Source: an uncultured Endozoicomonas sp. (GTDB lineage Bacteria > Pseudomonadota > Gammaproteobacteria > Pseudomonadales > Endozoicomonadaceae). From it: DNA of 64,000 bases. Shown in pieces: positions 10,453 to 20,668 of this stretch (its first letter is position 1; each line of letters begins with the position of its first letter). The notes beneath the pieces were generated by a model. The model had not been told where the DNA came from and ran no database searches. It saw only the letters and a list, made by a program, of their open reading frames with translations. The stretch lies in assembly GCF_947495845.1 (NCBI RefSeq), contig NZ_CANMAO010000001.1, positions 186,001-250,000 of the forward strand, read 5' to 3'. The position numbers and the translations under genes are program-made.

Positions 10453-10464
10453 GAAAGTACTTTC
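10453..10464. promoter_or_regulatory. 12-bp palindrome in the rsmJ leader
   Basis: GAAAGTACTTTC is a perfect palindrome ending five bases before the rsmJ ATG. An overlapping pair, ACTTTC and GAAAGT separated by CATA, could form a competing hairpin. Either structure would cover the translation start region. Function is unknown. Confidence 0.3.
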
Positions 10465-10469
10465 CTCCG

Positions 10470-11252
10470 ATGTCCACTCACTGCCTGATTCTTCCCGCCA
10501 GCCACCCGGATATACAGAAAACACTGGAGTCACTGGCACAGCAGTTGTGTATTGATTTTCATCCCGATAACGCCCCTATACCTGACGGTGTGATTGTGGT
10601 TTCTGAACATTCTGGTGCCCTGTCTGTTGCTCGTTCAGGCAATAAAGACAAGCCCATACTGGTGGATTTTGTCGGCGGTAAGGCGGGGCATCGACGCAAG
10701 TTTGGTGGTGGCAAAGGCCAGGATATCGCCAAAGTCGTCGGACTGAATAAGGGGGCTACCCCTTCTGTTCTGGACGCTACGGGCGGGCTGGGACGGGATG
10801 GGTTTGTGCTAGCAACGTTGGGTTGCAACGTCACTCTATTGGAGCGCTCTCCCATTGTGGCGGCGCTGCTTGAAGATGGTTTACGTCGAGGGCTGGCAGA
10901 TAATGAGATCAGTGATATTGCGAAAAGAATGTCACTGATGAAACACAATGCCATTGACTGGATGACGTCAACGGATCAGCGATACGATGTTGTCTATCTG
11001 GATCCAATGTTTCCCCATCGGGAAAAATCCGCACTGGTCAAAAAAGAGATGCGCTTATTTCAGGATCTTCTTGGCGAGGATCTGGACGCGGACGAATTGT
11101 TGCAGCCCGCACTGGCAATTGCTCGCTATCGCGTTGTAGTGAAAAGGCCAAAGTTGGCTCCGGATTTGAATGGCCAAGTACCGACTTATCGCCTCGAAGG
11201 TAAATCCTGTCGCCATGATATTTATGCATTGAAAGCCTTCGGATCTGAATGA
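10470..11252 (+). CDS. rsmJ: 16S rRNA (guanine-1516-N2)-methyltransferase
   Basis: 260 aa, the usual length for RsmJ (YhiQ). The SAM-binding signature [14 protein letters not shown], the following [12 protein letters not shown], and [20 protein letters not shown] with its catalytic DPMF-type loop are all typical. It methylates G1516 in the small-subunit rRNA. No SD is obvious because the leader holds a palindrome instead. It is followed by the VOC gene after 100 bases; the latter has its own leader structure. Confidence 0.95.
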   Translation: MSTHCLILPASHPDIQKTLESLAQQLCIDFHPDNAPIPDGVIVVSEHSGALSVARSGNKDKPILVDFVGGKAGHRRKFGGGKGQDIAKVVGLNKGATPSVLDATGGLGRDGFVLATLGCNVTLLERSPIVAALLEDGLRRGLADNEISDIAKRMSLMKHNAIDWMTSTDQRYDVVYLDPMFPHREKSALVKKEMRLFQDLLGEDLDADELLQPALAIARYRVVVKRPKLAPDLNGQVPTYRLEGKSCRHDIYALKAFGSE

Positions 11253-11303
11253 CAGTTGATAAGTAAAAAAGCCCTTTACTTAAACTTAACTTTAAGTATT
11301 AGA

Positions 11304-11342
11304 CTGAGTTTATTGCTTTATAACAAGGATAAATAAACTCAG
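11304..11342 (+). promoter_or_regulatory. Perfect 11-bp inverted repeat in the leader of the VOC gene, touching its ribosome site
   Basis: CTGAGTTTATT (11304-11314) pairs exactly with AATAAACTCAG (11332-11342) across a 17-base loop. The right arm runs into the first two bases of AGGAGG (11341-11346), the ribosome site of the gene at 11353. It could be a protein operator or an RNA structure that affects initiation. Confidence 0.5.
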
Positions 11343-11352
11343 GAGGCTACAA

Positions 11353-11772
11353 ATGATTCATTTAGAACACGTTAACCTGGTGGTCAGTCATCTGGAAAAA
11401 TCTCTGGAATTTTATCAGGCCGCTTTCCCCCATTGGCGAATACGGGGTGGTGGAGAAGGTGAATGGTATGGCAGGCCAAGAAAGTGGGTTCATCTGGGCG
11501 ATGACTACCAATATATTGCGATAAGCGACCATGGTCAGGGAAAATCCCGTGACCTCAAGGGAACCCAGCCAGGTCTGGCCCATTTTGCCTATGTGACGGA
11601 CAATATTGATCGTTTAGTGAAGAGAATGCAGGATGCCGGTTTTGAAGCGACTGACAGTGGTGGCGATGAGGAACATCGAAAAAACCGCTACTTTTTGGAT
11701 CCGGATGGTATTGAAGTGGAGTTTGTTGAGTACCTGACTGACGATACCAATCAGCGCAATGTCTATTCTTGA
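11353..11772 (+). CDS. VOC / glyoxalase-bleomycin resistance family protein
   Basis: 139 aa with two beta-alpha-beta-beta-beta halves (LEHVNLVVSHLEKSLEFY and LAHFAYVTDNIDRLVKRM). His6, His77 and Glu123 are in positions that bind the divalent metal in VOC enzymes. The ending YFLDPDGIEVEFVEY is typical. Members include lyases, isomerases and dioxygenases, so the substrate cannot be assigned. A strong AGGAGG lies seven bases before the ATG, partly within a leader inverted repeat. An intrinsic terminator follows. Confidence 0.85.
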   Translation: MIHLEHVNLVVSHLEKSLEFYQAAFPHWRIRGGGEGEWYGRPRKWVHLGDDYQYIAISDHGQGKSRDLKGTQPGLAHFAYVTDNIDRLVKRMQDAGFEATDSGGDEEHRKNRYFLDPDGIEVEFVEYLTDDTNQRNVYS

Positions 11773-11800
11773 TAGGATGAATAACGTGGTTTTGAATAAC

Positions 11801-11834
11801 AAAGGACGCCAATGCGTCCTTTGTTAATTTTTTT
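11801..11834 (+). terminator. Intrinsic terminator after the VOC gene, possibly bidirectional
   Basis: AAAGGACGC and GCGTCCTTT form a perfect 9-bp stem with loop CAAT, followed by TTAATTTTTTT. The convergent lipoprotein gene ends at 11833, so the stem may stop transcription from both sides. Confidence 0.85.
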
Positions 11835-12123
11835 ACTTCTTAATGTTTCTGTAGGGAACATCAATAATCGCAGGCTTTCCTGTAATTGGGTTTTCACCAC
11901 TCCAGAATTCGATGCTGTTAAAAATAACAACATCGGATAAACCTGCAATAGGGTATACAACCAACCACGCTGGAACATAAATGGCAGCACGGCCATATTT
12001 GTTATCAGTTAGCTTAAGGTTTAAGTCAGTGACCTTTTGGGAAACGCCCATGGAACCCATGCAGCCGGATAATTGAGCTGCAATAATCACTGCAGATACA
12101 GCTTTAATTACATTCTTGATCAT
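11833..12123 (-). CDS. Small DUF3332-like lipoprotein
   Basis: 96 aa with a signal peptide and lipobox LSGC at about residues 18-21, so probably an outer-membrane or periplasm-facing lipoprotein. The ending IAGLSDVVIFNSIEFWSGENP matches my recollection of DUF3332 proteins. No function is known. It converges on the VOC gene and shares its terminator region. Confidence 0.65.
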   Translation of the reverse strand: MIKNVIKAVSAVIIAAQLSGCMGSMGVSQKVTDLNLKLTDNKYGRAAIYVPAWLVVYPIAGLSDVVIFNSIEFWSGENPITGKPAIIDVPYRNIKK

Positions 12124-12318
12124 GCAATAGACAACGCTGATATATTAAAAAGTCAGAGGATTATAGGTTTAAGAAATCCTGACACAATATCGTAATTACT
12201 GTGCCTGGTATTTGTAATTACACGTCTATTTGTTTGTATTTAATCGTATCAAATCAGTGTTTATTCTCTAGGGCTTTTTTTCTGTTCAAATGCTCGTTTG
12301 AGCTTTGTTCACTTTAAT

Positions 12319-12499
12319 CCTCGTTCCCACGGTGCTGAGGCTGTCGCGATAGATTATTGAAAGCAGGTGTCGTAGGTCGGTAACCCAAAGGGTTGCCGAC
12401 AATTAGCACCTACAGCCCTGAGAGATGTCGGCAATTCTTACAGAATTACCGACCTTGTATCTACAGGATTCGCGAAAACCTCAAAGCATGGGAGCGAGG
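12319..12499. repeat. Palindromic element with the GTCGGTAA core, copy 1 (about 181 bp)
   Basis: Ends CCTCGTTCCCACGGTGCTGAGG and, on the other strand, CCTCGCTCCCATGCTTTGAGG are inverted repeats. Inner segments GTAGGTCGGTAA and TTACCGACCTTG also pair. It lies in the 437-base gap between the DUF3332-like lipoprotein and the plsB stop; the rest of the gap is AT-rich with nothing recognisable. A relative lies at 37580. Confidence 0.75.
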
Positions 12500-12560
12500 T
12501 TTCTGGCGTTTTCCGACAACTTCTTGTGCGGGAATAACGAGGGTAAACACTTAAATGTTT

Positions 12561-15059
12561 TTACCCTTGGCTCGCTACTGTCTCGCTACTATTGCTCACA
12601 CCGTGGCGGCTGGTCTGATCAATGCTGTGACGTATTTCCGTCGTCAGCAGCATATGCGCCTGATTAGCCACCTTCTGAACATTGTCGTCGAATACCAGTT
12701 TGTTGGTTTGAGTAATGTTCAGAACACCATGAAGCTGCAACTGAGTAATAAAACTTCTGAACAGTGCCTTATCGAAGAATTCTGGCGCATTTAAACCATG
12801 AATAATTGACAGGCGCTGAGCCAGCACACCGCTTTGGTGTTCCAAAGCTTCTGCTTCGATATTACCACTGCCATTTCTGAGCAGAAGGCTAATCACCATG
12901 TAGAAGCGTTCCAGCGTCTGCATAATAGCGCGGGACATGACATTCAGCATGATGTACTCGGAGGAGGCTGGATCTGGCTGATGATAATAGCGTTCTCCAT
13001 TGTCTTCAGTGCAGGTAATCAGGCCTTCATCCACCATGCAATCCAACCACTGTTGTACAACCGCTTCGATCTCCTCCTCAGTCCACTGCAGATAAAGCTC
13101 CGCTTTCAGATATGGGTAGAGAATACGACAGATGCGCAATAAGTCTTTGCCAGCGATATCCGCATGGTTAACAAAGAAGCAGCTGATCAGTGATGGAATC
13201 GCAAACATGTGCAGCACGTTGTTGCGATAGTAGGTCATGGAAATGGCGGTTTTCTCATCCATACTGATGATATCGCCAAGGGCATCCGTTTGACGGGTGA
13301 CCAGCTGCAGTTTTTCCACATAGTGAACCATGCTGCGGGCATCAAGCTCTGTCATTGTCGTTTTATCACTGTACGGAACCATGGACAGAAGACGTGTATA
13401 TGCATCCAGCTGTCGGATCAGTTCTTCTTCACCCAGTGCATGCCGAGGTGAAGACAACAGTGCCGTGGCAACCAGGTTTACGGGATTGATGACTGCCGCC
13501 GAGTTGATCTTGCTGGCAATCAGATCACCAAGGTTGCCGGTGGCTTTGATCAGCCATTCTGGCTTCTCTTCTGGCAATGAACTGTCTCGCCAGTGCGGCG
13601 CTTGCTGATCAAGGAAGCTGTTCAGATCAATGGCTTCACCAAAGGTGATCCAGGCTTTACCGAATTCATTTCTGAGAGCCGCGAGGGTTCTCACGATATC
13701 AAAAGGCGACTCTTTCTTTTTGGCTTCGCCACGAAGCTCTCCCAGATAACTGGCCATTTCAAGCAGCTTTTCATAACCGATGTAAACGGGAACAAAAGCC
13801 AGTGGCTTACGGTTATCTCGCAGATAACTTCTTACGGTGATGGACAGCATGCCGGTTTTAGGCGTCAGTGTTCGTCCGGTTCTGGAGCGGCCACCTTCAA
13901 TAAAGTACTCCGTTGCAAAGCCTTTGCTGGTCAGGGTGTACATGTACTCATGAAACACAGTGCTGTACAGCGGATTGCCACGGAAGGTACGACGCATAAA
14001 GAACGCACCGCACTTACGAAGAATGGTTCCCACCACTGGCATATTCAGATTGATGCCAGCAGCGATATGCGGCGGTGGTAAACCTTCGTAGAACAGCACG
14101 TAGGAGAGCAGCAGATAGTCAATGTGGCTGCGATGACACGGCACATAAACAACCGTATGGGTTTGAGCCAGTTTTTTCAGAGGCTCAACATGGCTGACTT
14201 TGACGCCGCTATAGAGTTTGTTCCAGAACCAGGTCAGCAGAATATCCAGAAAACGGATCGCAGGCATGGAGAAATCGGAAGCAATTTCGTTCGCGTATTT
14301 ACGCGCCTTAGACTCTGCTTCAACCAGGGTGATTTCCTGGGCAGCGGCTTCAGCGGCAATTGCTTTTTTAATTTTCGGTGTGCCGATCAGCGTATTCACC
14401 AGCTGCCTGCGGTGAGACAGATCAGGCCCCAGAACTGACGCTTTTTTCTGGCGGAAGTGAACCCGGAGAATACGGTTTACTTTGCGAACACTGCGGGACA
14501 CGTTGTCACTGTCGCCTACAATTTCTTGCAGAGACAGGGCTGGGCTGAAGTAAACCATAGTTTGACGACCATGAAGCAGCGTCGCCAAAAATTTGCGAAA
14601 ACGCCCGCCAAGGCTGAAGTTCCAGTCAAACAGCAATTTAAAGGCAGACTGTTCTTTCTCAGGAGAGCGTCCCCAGAGAATCGTTACCGGTACCAGTTGT
14701 ATGTCATCCTGCTGAGACTCGACCTGGCTAACCAGGTTTTCCAGTAGCTCTGGTGGCTCCGGCCGTTCTCGCTGGAGAATCAAGCCTTCGTGCTGGCTAA
14801 GAAAGAAGTGGGATTTCTTTTCCGGATGATTGGCGTCAATGGCATGATAAGGACGCGGCAGGCCAGCTTTAATACAGGCGCTTTCCAGAACCAATAGGTC
14901 TGTCAGCGATCGCTGATGCATAACGTAGACGACAGGTTTCCCAGGTTTCAGACCCAGGGCTTCGGTACTGTTATTCTCAACGGTAGGGCGAACCCACGTG
15001 GATAACAGTTTTCTCAGGCTATGAAAGACATAGCGATTCAGGGTAATAGGCTTCAGCAT
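12561..15059 (-). CDS. plsB: Glycerol-3-phosphate 1-O-acyltransferase
   Basis: 833 aa inner-membrane enzyme that acylates sn-glycerol-3-phosphate at position 1, the first step of phospholipid synthesis; E. coli PlsB has 807 aa. The acyltransferase motif HX4D is His309-Asp314 in CHRSHIDYLLL, followed by AAGINLNMP, FFMRRTF and the substrate motif EGGRSRTGR. The frame extends upstream to 15119, but MLKPITLNRYVF at 15059 aligns better with the family N-terminus, so I chose it; the ribosome site is weak. Single gene, flanked on both sides by repeat-filled gaps. Confidence 0.95.
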   Translation of the reverse strand: MLKPITLNRYVFHSLRKLLSTWVRPTVENNSTEALGLKPGKPVVYVMHQRSLTDLLVLESACIKAGLPRPYHAIDANHPEKKSHFFLSQHEGLILQRERPEPPELLENLVSQVESQQDDIQLVPVTILWGRSPEKEQSAFKLLFDWNFSLGGRFRKFLATLLHGRQTMVYFSPALSLQEIVGDSDNVSRSVRKVNRILRVHFRQKKASVLGPDLSHRRQLVNTLIGTPKIKKAIAAEAAAQEITLVEAESKARKYANEIASDFSMPAIRFLDILLTWFWNKLYSGVKVSHVEPLKKLAQTHTVVYVPCHRSHIDYLLLSYVLFYEGLPPPHIAAGINLNMPVVGTILRKCGAFFMRRTFRGNPLYSTVFHEYMYTLTSKGFATEYFIEGGRSRTGRTLTPKTGMLSITVRSYLRDNRKPLAFVPVYIGYEKLLEMASYLGELRGEAKKKESPFDIVRTLAALRNEFGKAWITFGEAIDLNSFLDQQAPHWRDSSLPEEKPEWLIKATGNLGDLIASKINSAAVINPVNLVATALLSSPRHALGEEELIRQLDAYTRLLSMVPYSDKTTMTELDARSMVHYVEKLQLVTRQTDALGDIISMDEKTAISMTYYRNNVLHMFAIPSLISCFFVNHADIAGKDLLRICRILYPYLKAELYLQWTEEEIEAVVQQWLDCMVDEGLITCTEDNGERYYHQPDPASSEYIMLNVMSRAIMQTLERFYMVISLLLRNGSGNIEAEALEHQSGVLAQRLSIIHGLNAPEFFDKALFRSFITQLQLHGVLNITQTNKLVFDDNVQKVANQAHMLLTTEIRHSIDQTSRHGVSNSSETVASQG

Positions 15060-15255
15060 GGAATTGGCTCTTGGCCTGCATCCGTCAAATAAAAGGAGAT
15101 AAAAACGATCAGAAGGCAAGTGGATTGCCAGTGATCTCTGGCTTGAGAGGCTTAGCCTCTACTCAAGTTTGTAGTGATTTAATAGGGTATTTTAGCGTGA
15201 TTACCTATTGTTACGCAAAGATAACCACAGGTTTTAATCCTGTGAAAAGGGTCTA

Positions 15256-15449
15256 ATACCAATTCTGTTTTTAAATTATGGGCTGCGCAGCCATTTTAGG
15301 CGACTGGATCTGCGTTGAAGCTCCTCGCCATAGCTACTACCCGAGGGCATAAAGGCTATGACTCGTCGCTTCGCCTTTATGCCCTGTGGGTATTGCCCAG
15401 TCGTCAAAAATAACTTGCTCACTCCACAATTTAAAAACGACATTGGTAT
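15256..15449. repeat. Palindromic repeat element with ATACCAAT ends (about 194 bp)
   Basis: Left end ATACCAATTCTGTTTTTAAA and right end, on the other strand, ATACCAATGTCGTTTTTAAA are inverted repeats. The interior has TTTATGCCCTGTGGGTA, shared with the element at 5178-5362 although the ends differ. It is the only structure seen in the 422-base gap between plsB and the next gene. Confidence 0.75.
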
Positions 15450-15481
15450 CAAATCAATGAAACCCAATATGGAAGATCAGA

Positions 15482-15883
15482 TTAGCTGGCATTCGGCCAT
15501 TTGATCAGGCTGTCTTGTCCACTTTCATCCAGTTGCCACCATTCATCCATATCTGCACCTTCCTGCCATGGGCCGGAGTTGCAGCGTACACGACACTGGG
15601 TAAATTGATTTAGACTTCTGGCGCATTGGGTGTCATCTTCCCAGGGGGTGCCGCTGCTTTTGAACCAGATACTGGTCCAGGCTTTGCCAACGGCATTGGC
15701 CACAATCATGACTGGGATTGTGTTGCCTTGGTAGGTAACTTCCAGATCATGAACCACCTTGCCGCTGTTTAGGGTGGCAAGGTGCTCGAAGGTGTTTTCA
15801 AGCCATTGTTGAATGGATTCCATCGAGAGGCCTTTGGCGTAAATCTCAATGTCATCCACTTCAGTTTGATGGGAAGCAGACAT
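15482..15883 (-). CDS. Small conserved protein of unknown function next to dapE
   Basis: 133 aa, acidic, soluble, with no signal peptide. The central IPVMIVANAVGKAWTSIWF and SSGTPWEDDTQCARSLN segments look conserved; I recall similar short proteins near dapE in pseudomonads, but cannot confirm this. It is on the same strand as dapE, separated from it by a 161-bp repeat element, so co-transcription is possible. No catalytic motif is visible. Confidence 0.65.
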   Translation of the reverse strand: MSASHQTEVDDIEIYAKGLSMESIQQWLENTFEHLATLNSGKVVHDLEVTYQGNTIPVMIVANAVGKAWTSIWFKSSGTPWEDDTQCARSLNQFTQCRVRCNSGPWQEGADMDEWWQLDESGQDSLIKWPNAS

Positions 15884-15915
15884 CGTAAAACATCATTTGT
15901 TGGTTAGTAAGCGGA

Positions 15916-17189
<1,274 letters not shown>

Positions 17190-17245
17190 TCACTATTCCT
17201 GTAAGTCGTCGCTGTTTTTGTTGGATTCAAATTTATCGGATTAGT

Positions 17246-18298
17246 TCACTGCTTCAGGCTCAACCAGTGCACTATTTCGTCAGAAAAAGGTTTTTCAACC
17301 GGTGACTGCAGGACGGAAAAGGTATCCTGTAATCGTTGTCGGGTAAACTCCGAAAAGTTCAGGGTGCCTTCTTCGGTGAGGTAAATCAGATTATCGATAA
17401 TAGCCTTCGCAAGTGAATCACCGCAAAGATCATGAACCGTGTTTCTGAAACTGGCGTGACCGTCAAAGCGCTCTTTCTGCTGATAAAGATCGCTCAACGT
17501 GGCAATCGGGATCATGGATAACCAGGGTTGAATCATGGTGTTGGCAGCATGACCACTGCACCATTCACTGATTTGCCAGGGTCGCCCGGTGAAGGTGTAA
17601 ATGCGCAGGCGATTTTTTAGCCAGTCAGGGTCGTTTACCGGATAGTTGTCCCAGAGAAAAGGCTTTCGGCGGAAGTCATCTGCGATTTGTTGCAGCCCCG
17701 GCTGGTCATAACCCAACGAAATGACGTGGTCACCGGTCCAGAAAAGGTCAAACCGGGGATCCATAAATTTTCCAAGGTCTGACAGGTAGTTTTCCGGCAT
17801 CGGGCCATAAACTCGCTGCAACAGTGGATCGTTTGAGTAATAAGTGCCGCAAACAATAAACTGCTGAGCCGTGCTGACACTGGCAATATAGTCAGCAATG
17901 TCTGCCTGCACCATGGCAAGGTTGCCCACATCATTGGTGAAATCATCAAAGAGAATACAGAGGATATCCGGCTTCAGTTCGTTGATTGTGGATATCTTTT
18001 CTTTCAGCTGCTTGCGGTTGTCATCGTCCAGTTCACGAACATTGAACGGTGTGAAGCCCATGCCAAAGCGAATCCCCTTTGTTTGAAACGCCGAGGCCAG
18101 CTTTTTCAATTCATCAAATTCAGCATCAGGCCAGGGCTGCTGCCATTGCTCCCGAAGATAGGGATCATTCTTAGGCGCATAGATAAAGAAATCCATACCA
18201 CGGTTGGCACAGAAATTTGCATACGCCTGTCGAGAATTCCAATTCCACAGGTTTTCTTTATCGTACAGCCCTTCAATGACGCCGTAGGTGAATGCCAT
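17246..18298 (-). CDS. GH84-type beta-N-acetylglucosaminidase (O-GlcNAcase-like)
   Basis: 350 aa. It opens with the GH84 signature (YGVIEGLYDKE) and has YAPKNDP at 40-46, the paired aspartates of substrate-assisted catalysis at 118-119 in LFDDF, and FLWDNYPVNDP further on. Family members remove beta-linked N-acetylglucosamine from hyaluronan-type glycans or from O-GlcNAc-modified proteins. The protein is a bare catalytic domain with no signal peptide, carbohydrate-binding or sortase region. AAGGA lies eight bases before the ATG. Stop and start spacing to dapE (56 bases) suggests it could be read with dapE. Confidence 0.85.
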   Translation of the reverse strand: MAFTYGVIEGLYDKENLWNWNSRQAYANFCANRGMDFFIYAPKNDPYLREQWQQPWPDAEFDELKKLASAFQTKGIRFGMGFTPFNVRELDDDNRKQLKEKISTINELKPDILCILFDDFTNDVGNLAMVQADIADYIASVSTAQQFIVCGTYYSNDPLLQRVYGPMPENYLSDLGKFMDPRFDLFWTGDHVISLGYDQPGLQQIADDFRRKPFLWDNYPVNDPDWLKNRLRIYTFTGRPWQISEWCSGHAANTMIQPWLSMIPIATLSDLYQQKERFDGHASFRNTVHDLCGDSLAKAIIDNLIYLTEEGTLNFSEFTRQRLQDTFSVLQSPVEKPFSDEIVHWLSLKQ

Positions 18299-18455
18299 CA
18301 GCTGTTGTCCTTAAATAATCAGGAAGTCATATATTCGCAGAGGTCTTGAATTTTGCAACTACCATGCGATGGTGCATTTTTTATGAAATGCATATTTGAC
18401 TATATGATTCTCCATGGGAATTTAAAACAACATACTTGCTTTGAGGAGTCATAAC

Positions 18456-20552
18456 TTACCTTTTGCGTAAACCATACTGGACATGAAAATCTTTAAAAGT
18501 TGGTTCATCAAAGTATGTGTCACCTTTTTTGTTGAAAGGTGCTGCAGGTCTGACCTCTACGTAATTTTGCTCGTTACTAACCCCTTTAATGCAATAGCGG
18601 GTTTCATAGTCTCCAAAAGTGACACATCGTCTGTGTAAGTCGGGTTGTAAAATACCTACTTTATAAGCATACACCTTTGTTTTGAAACCACCCGATTGCC
18701 GAAGAGAGTATACTTTCCGTTTCCCTAAAGACTTGCAGTCAGGAATCTTTTCAGATGTCGGATATTGAGTCATGCATGGGAATAAGGAAAAGCCTTCAAA
18801 GTGCTCAGGCCGAAAATTATAATGAGCTTTAGCTGCCATGCTTGGATGGTATAGTTCCAAATTGGCAATAACCTTATCATCCCGAATCAGGTAATAATGA
18901 TGGGGGTGACCAAGATTATCTTTATGATTTTGGGTTTTATAGATCACTCCCGTATTATGACAATAACCATTTTCGATGGCGGTCCTGAACTTGGAGAGGT
19001 CTTCTTTCGTGAATATTTTTGATGTTTCAGTCAGGTCAATCACTGTTGTTTTTGATTTGAGTTCGATCTCCAGAATGCCACATTGTCCCTTGTTATGGGC
19101 ATAATCAATGTATTCGTAAGTACCTACTCTTCTGTCCGTTGCATTTATCCCTTTGCCATTAAACTGATTGGCGGGTGTCTTGTAGTCACTATCGTAAAGC
19201 GGCGCACCTAAACCCAGCTTAAATTCAGTGATTCTTCCAGCTTCATTTAATCGTCCAGGGATGAGGTCACATCGACCAAACCGGTATAGAGTGAGGGGAT
19301 CACTCGATGTTGTTTTATTGTTCTTCATCCAAACTTGGATCGCATGTTCCAGCTTGTATTTATATTCTGTAAACAGTTCAACAACATATTCAGGTTCTAC
19401 TTGTTGTGCTCTTTCACGCTCAAGAACCTTGCTGATATTGCCAGGCTTGGAATAATTCCGAACGTCAAATCGCTGCGAAATAAATTGTCTTTGATCGACA
19501 GCGTTCAGTTCCATGAGTTTACATTTTTTAAATAGTCGACATTCTGCCTCTAAAACAGAGTGGATATAATCAAGCTGTGATGGGTTTATGCGTGAATACT
19601 GTAGCATTCCGCTCAATGTTATCAGGGATGAAGGCTGTTGAAGGCGGTTTCCCATTGATGTTGTCATTGAACTTTCAGGCGTATTCTTGAGCTTGTACTC
19701 CAGTCGATAGTCGTAACTTAGTAAAATAGTTAGCACCGACTCTGCGTTAATATGATGACTGTTCAAAGGGGACAATATGTCAGAGATTTTAGGCATATTG
19801 GGGTAGTCGCAGGCAGAAAAGCGCTCAGTAACAAATGCTCTTCGGCTGGCTTCATCCAGGTCTCCCAAATGCTTATTATTAAAGAGCCTGCATTGTTCGT
19901 TTAAAACACTGTGAACGATCTCTATCTGATCATGAGAGAAGGTAGAGTGTTGCAACATATTGCATAGTGTCACGATAGAAGGTGTCGCTTCGAAATTTAC
20001 CGGATGTTCATTGTTCTGTATTGCAGAGGACGTTGTAGGTTGCTCATCTGCAAGGTGGGGCTGGGTGCTGGTGGAAAGCTCTTCATCCATAAGTTCCGAC
20101 ATAGCGCTATTGAGTGCATCACCAGAGAGCTCCTCGGCAGCTTGTTGTATCCGCAAATCCTCCTGCTCAGTGTGAGTTATCATGTCCTCAATGGCTCGGG
20201 TATCTGGACTCGGTCCTTCAGGTTCGTTCAACTGCTCAGCCTCAATAACAATGCTGTCAGCAAATAACTCTGTGTCTTCCAGTATCGTCTCTGCAGCTGT
20301 GGAAAATTCATCCTCCAAGGCTTCTTTAAACTTAAGAGAGAGTGCACCATTATTTTTGTGAGCGACTTCTCTAAAGATGATACTTTCACCTCTGGTCGGT
20401 TTCATCGTTTGAAATGATAAATGAGATGTGGGCTCTACTTTTTTTGGATTGGTAAACGTACCGGAATTATTAGTTTCTTTCCTGACTGAACGGTATTGGG
20501 TATTGTGAAGTTGAGCTTGATCTGGTATTGGGGTGACATTATTGACATCCAT
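18456..20552 (-). CDS. Effector-like protein of unknown function with two tandem ~100-aa repeats, 698 aa
   Basis: No family recognised. Residues 1-190 are polar, acidic and Ser/Thr-rich, probably disordered. Residues ~192-291 and ~309-408 are a tandem duplication: both run from TLxxMLQxS through HSVLxxxCRLF and a Phe-Arg/Val motif to YxYxLExK. Residues ~420-698 form a globular, Tyr- and His-rich C-terminal domain (FGRCDLIPGRL, HHYYLIRDDK, FEGFSLFPC), which may carry activity. There is no signal peptide or membrane segment. GGAG lies nine bases before the ATG. It is divergent from nth by about 115 bases. AT-rich composition and domain layout resemble secreted effectors; that is inference. Confidence 0.75.
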   Translation of the reverse strand: MDVNNVTPIPDQAQLHNTQYRSVRKETNNSGTFTNPKKVEPTSHLSFQTMKPTRGESIIFREVAHKNNGALSLKFKEALEDEFSTAAETILEDTELFADSIVIEAEQLNEPEGPSPDTRAIEDMITHTEQEDLRIQQAAEELSGDALNSAMSELMDEELSTSTQPHLADEQPTTSSAIQNNEHPVNFEATPSIVTLCNMLQHSTFSHDQIEIVHSVLNEQCRLFNNKHLGDLDEASRRAFVTERFSACDYPNMPKISDILSPLNSHHINAESVLTILLSYDYRLEYKLKNTPESSMTTSMGNRLQQPSSLITLSGMLQYSRINPSQLDYIHSVLEAECRLFKKCKLMELNAVDQRQFISQRFDVRNYSKPGNISKVLERERAQQVEPEYVVELFTEYKYKLEHAIQVWMKNNKTTSSDPLTLYRFGRCDLIPGRLNEAGRITEFKLGLGAPLYDSDYKTPANQFNGKGINATDRRVGTYEYIDYAHNKGQCGILEIELKSKTTVIDLTETSKIFTKEDLSKFRTAIENGYCHNTGVIYKTQNHKDNLGHPHHYYLIRDDKVIANLELYHPSMAAKAHYNFRPEHFEGFSLFPCMTQYPTSEKIPDCKSLGKRKVYSLRQSGGFKTKVYAYKVGILQPDLHRRCVTFGDYETRYCIKGVSNEQNYVEVRPAAPFNKKGDTYFDEPTFKDFHVQYGLRKR

Positions 20553-20668
20553 GATATTCTTCTCCGTCGCATTTGGGTTTACTCTTTAGACCAAAAAATG
20601 ATACGAACGTTCAAATATCAATCGATTTTTGTTGCTTTTTTTTTAACCGATTGTTTTTGTTGGAAAAA

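Noticed and set aside
20573-20668. A longer nth product with 32 more N-terminal residues
   Set aside because: The extra residues are Phe/Cys-rich and absent from the family; the 210-aa form matches E. coli Nth residue numbering at Lys120 and Asp138.
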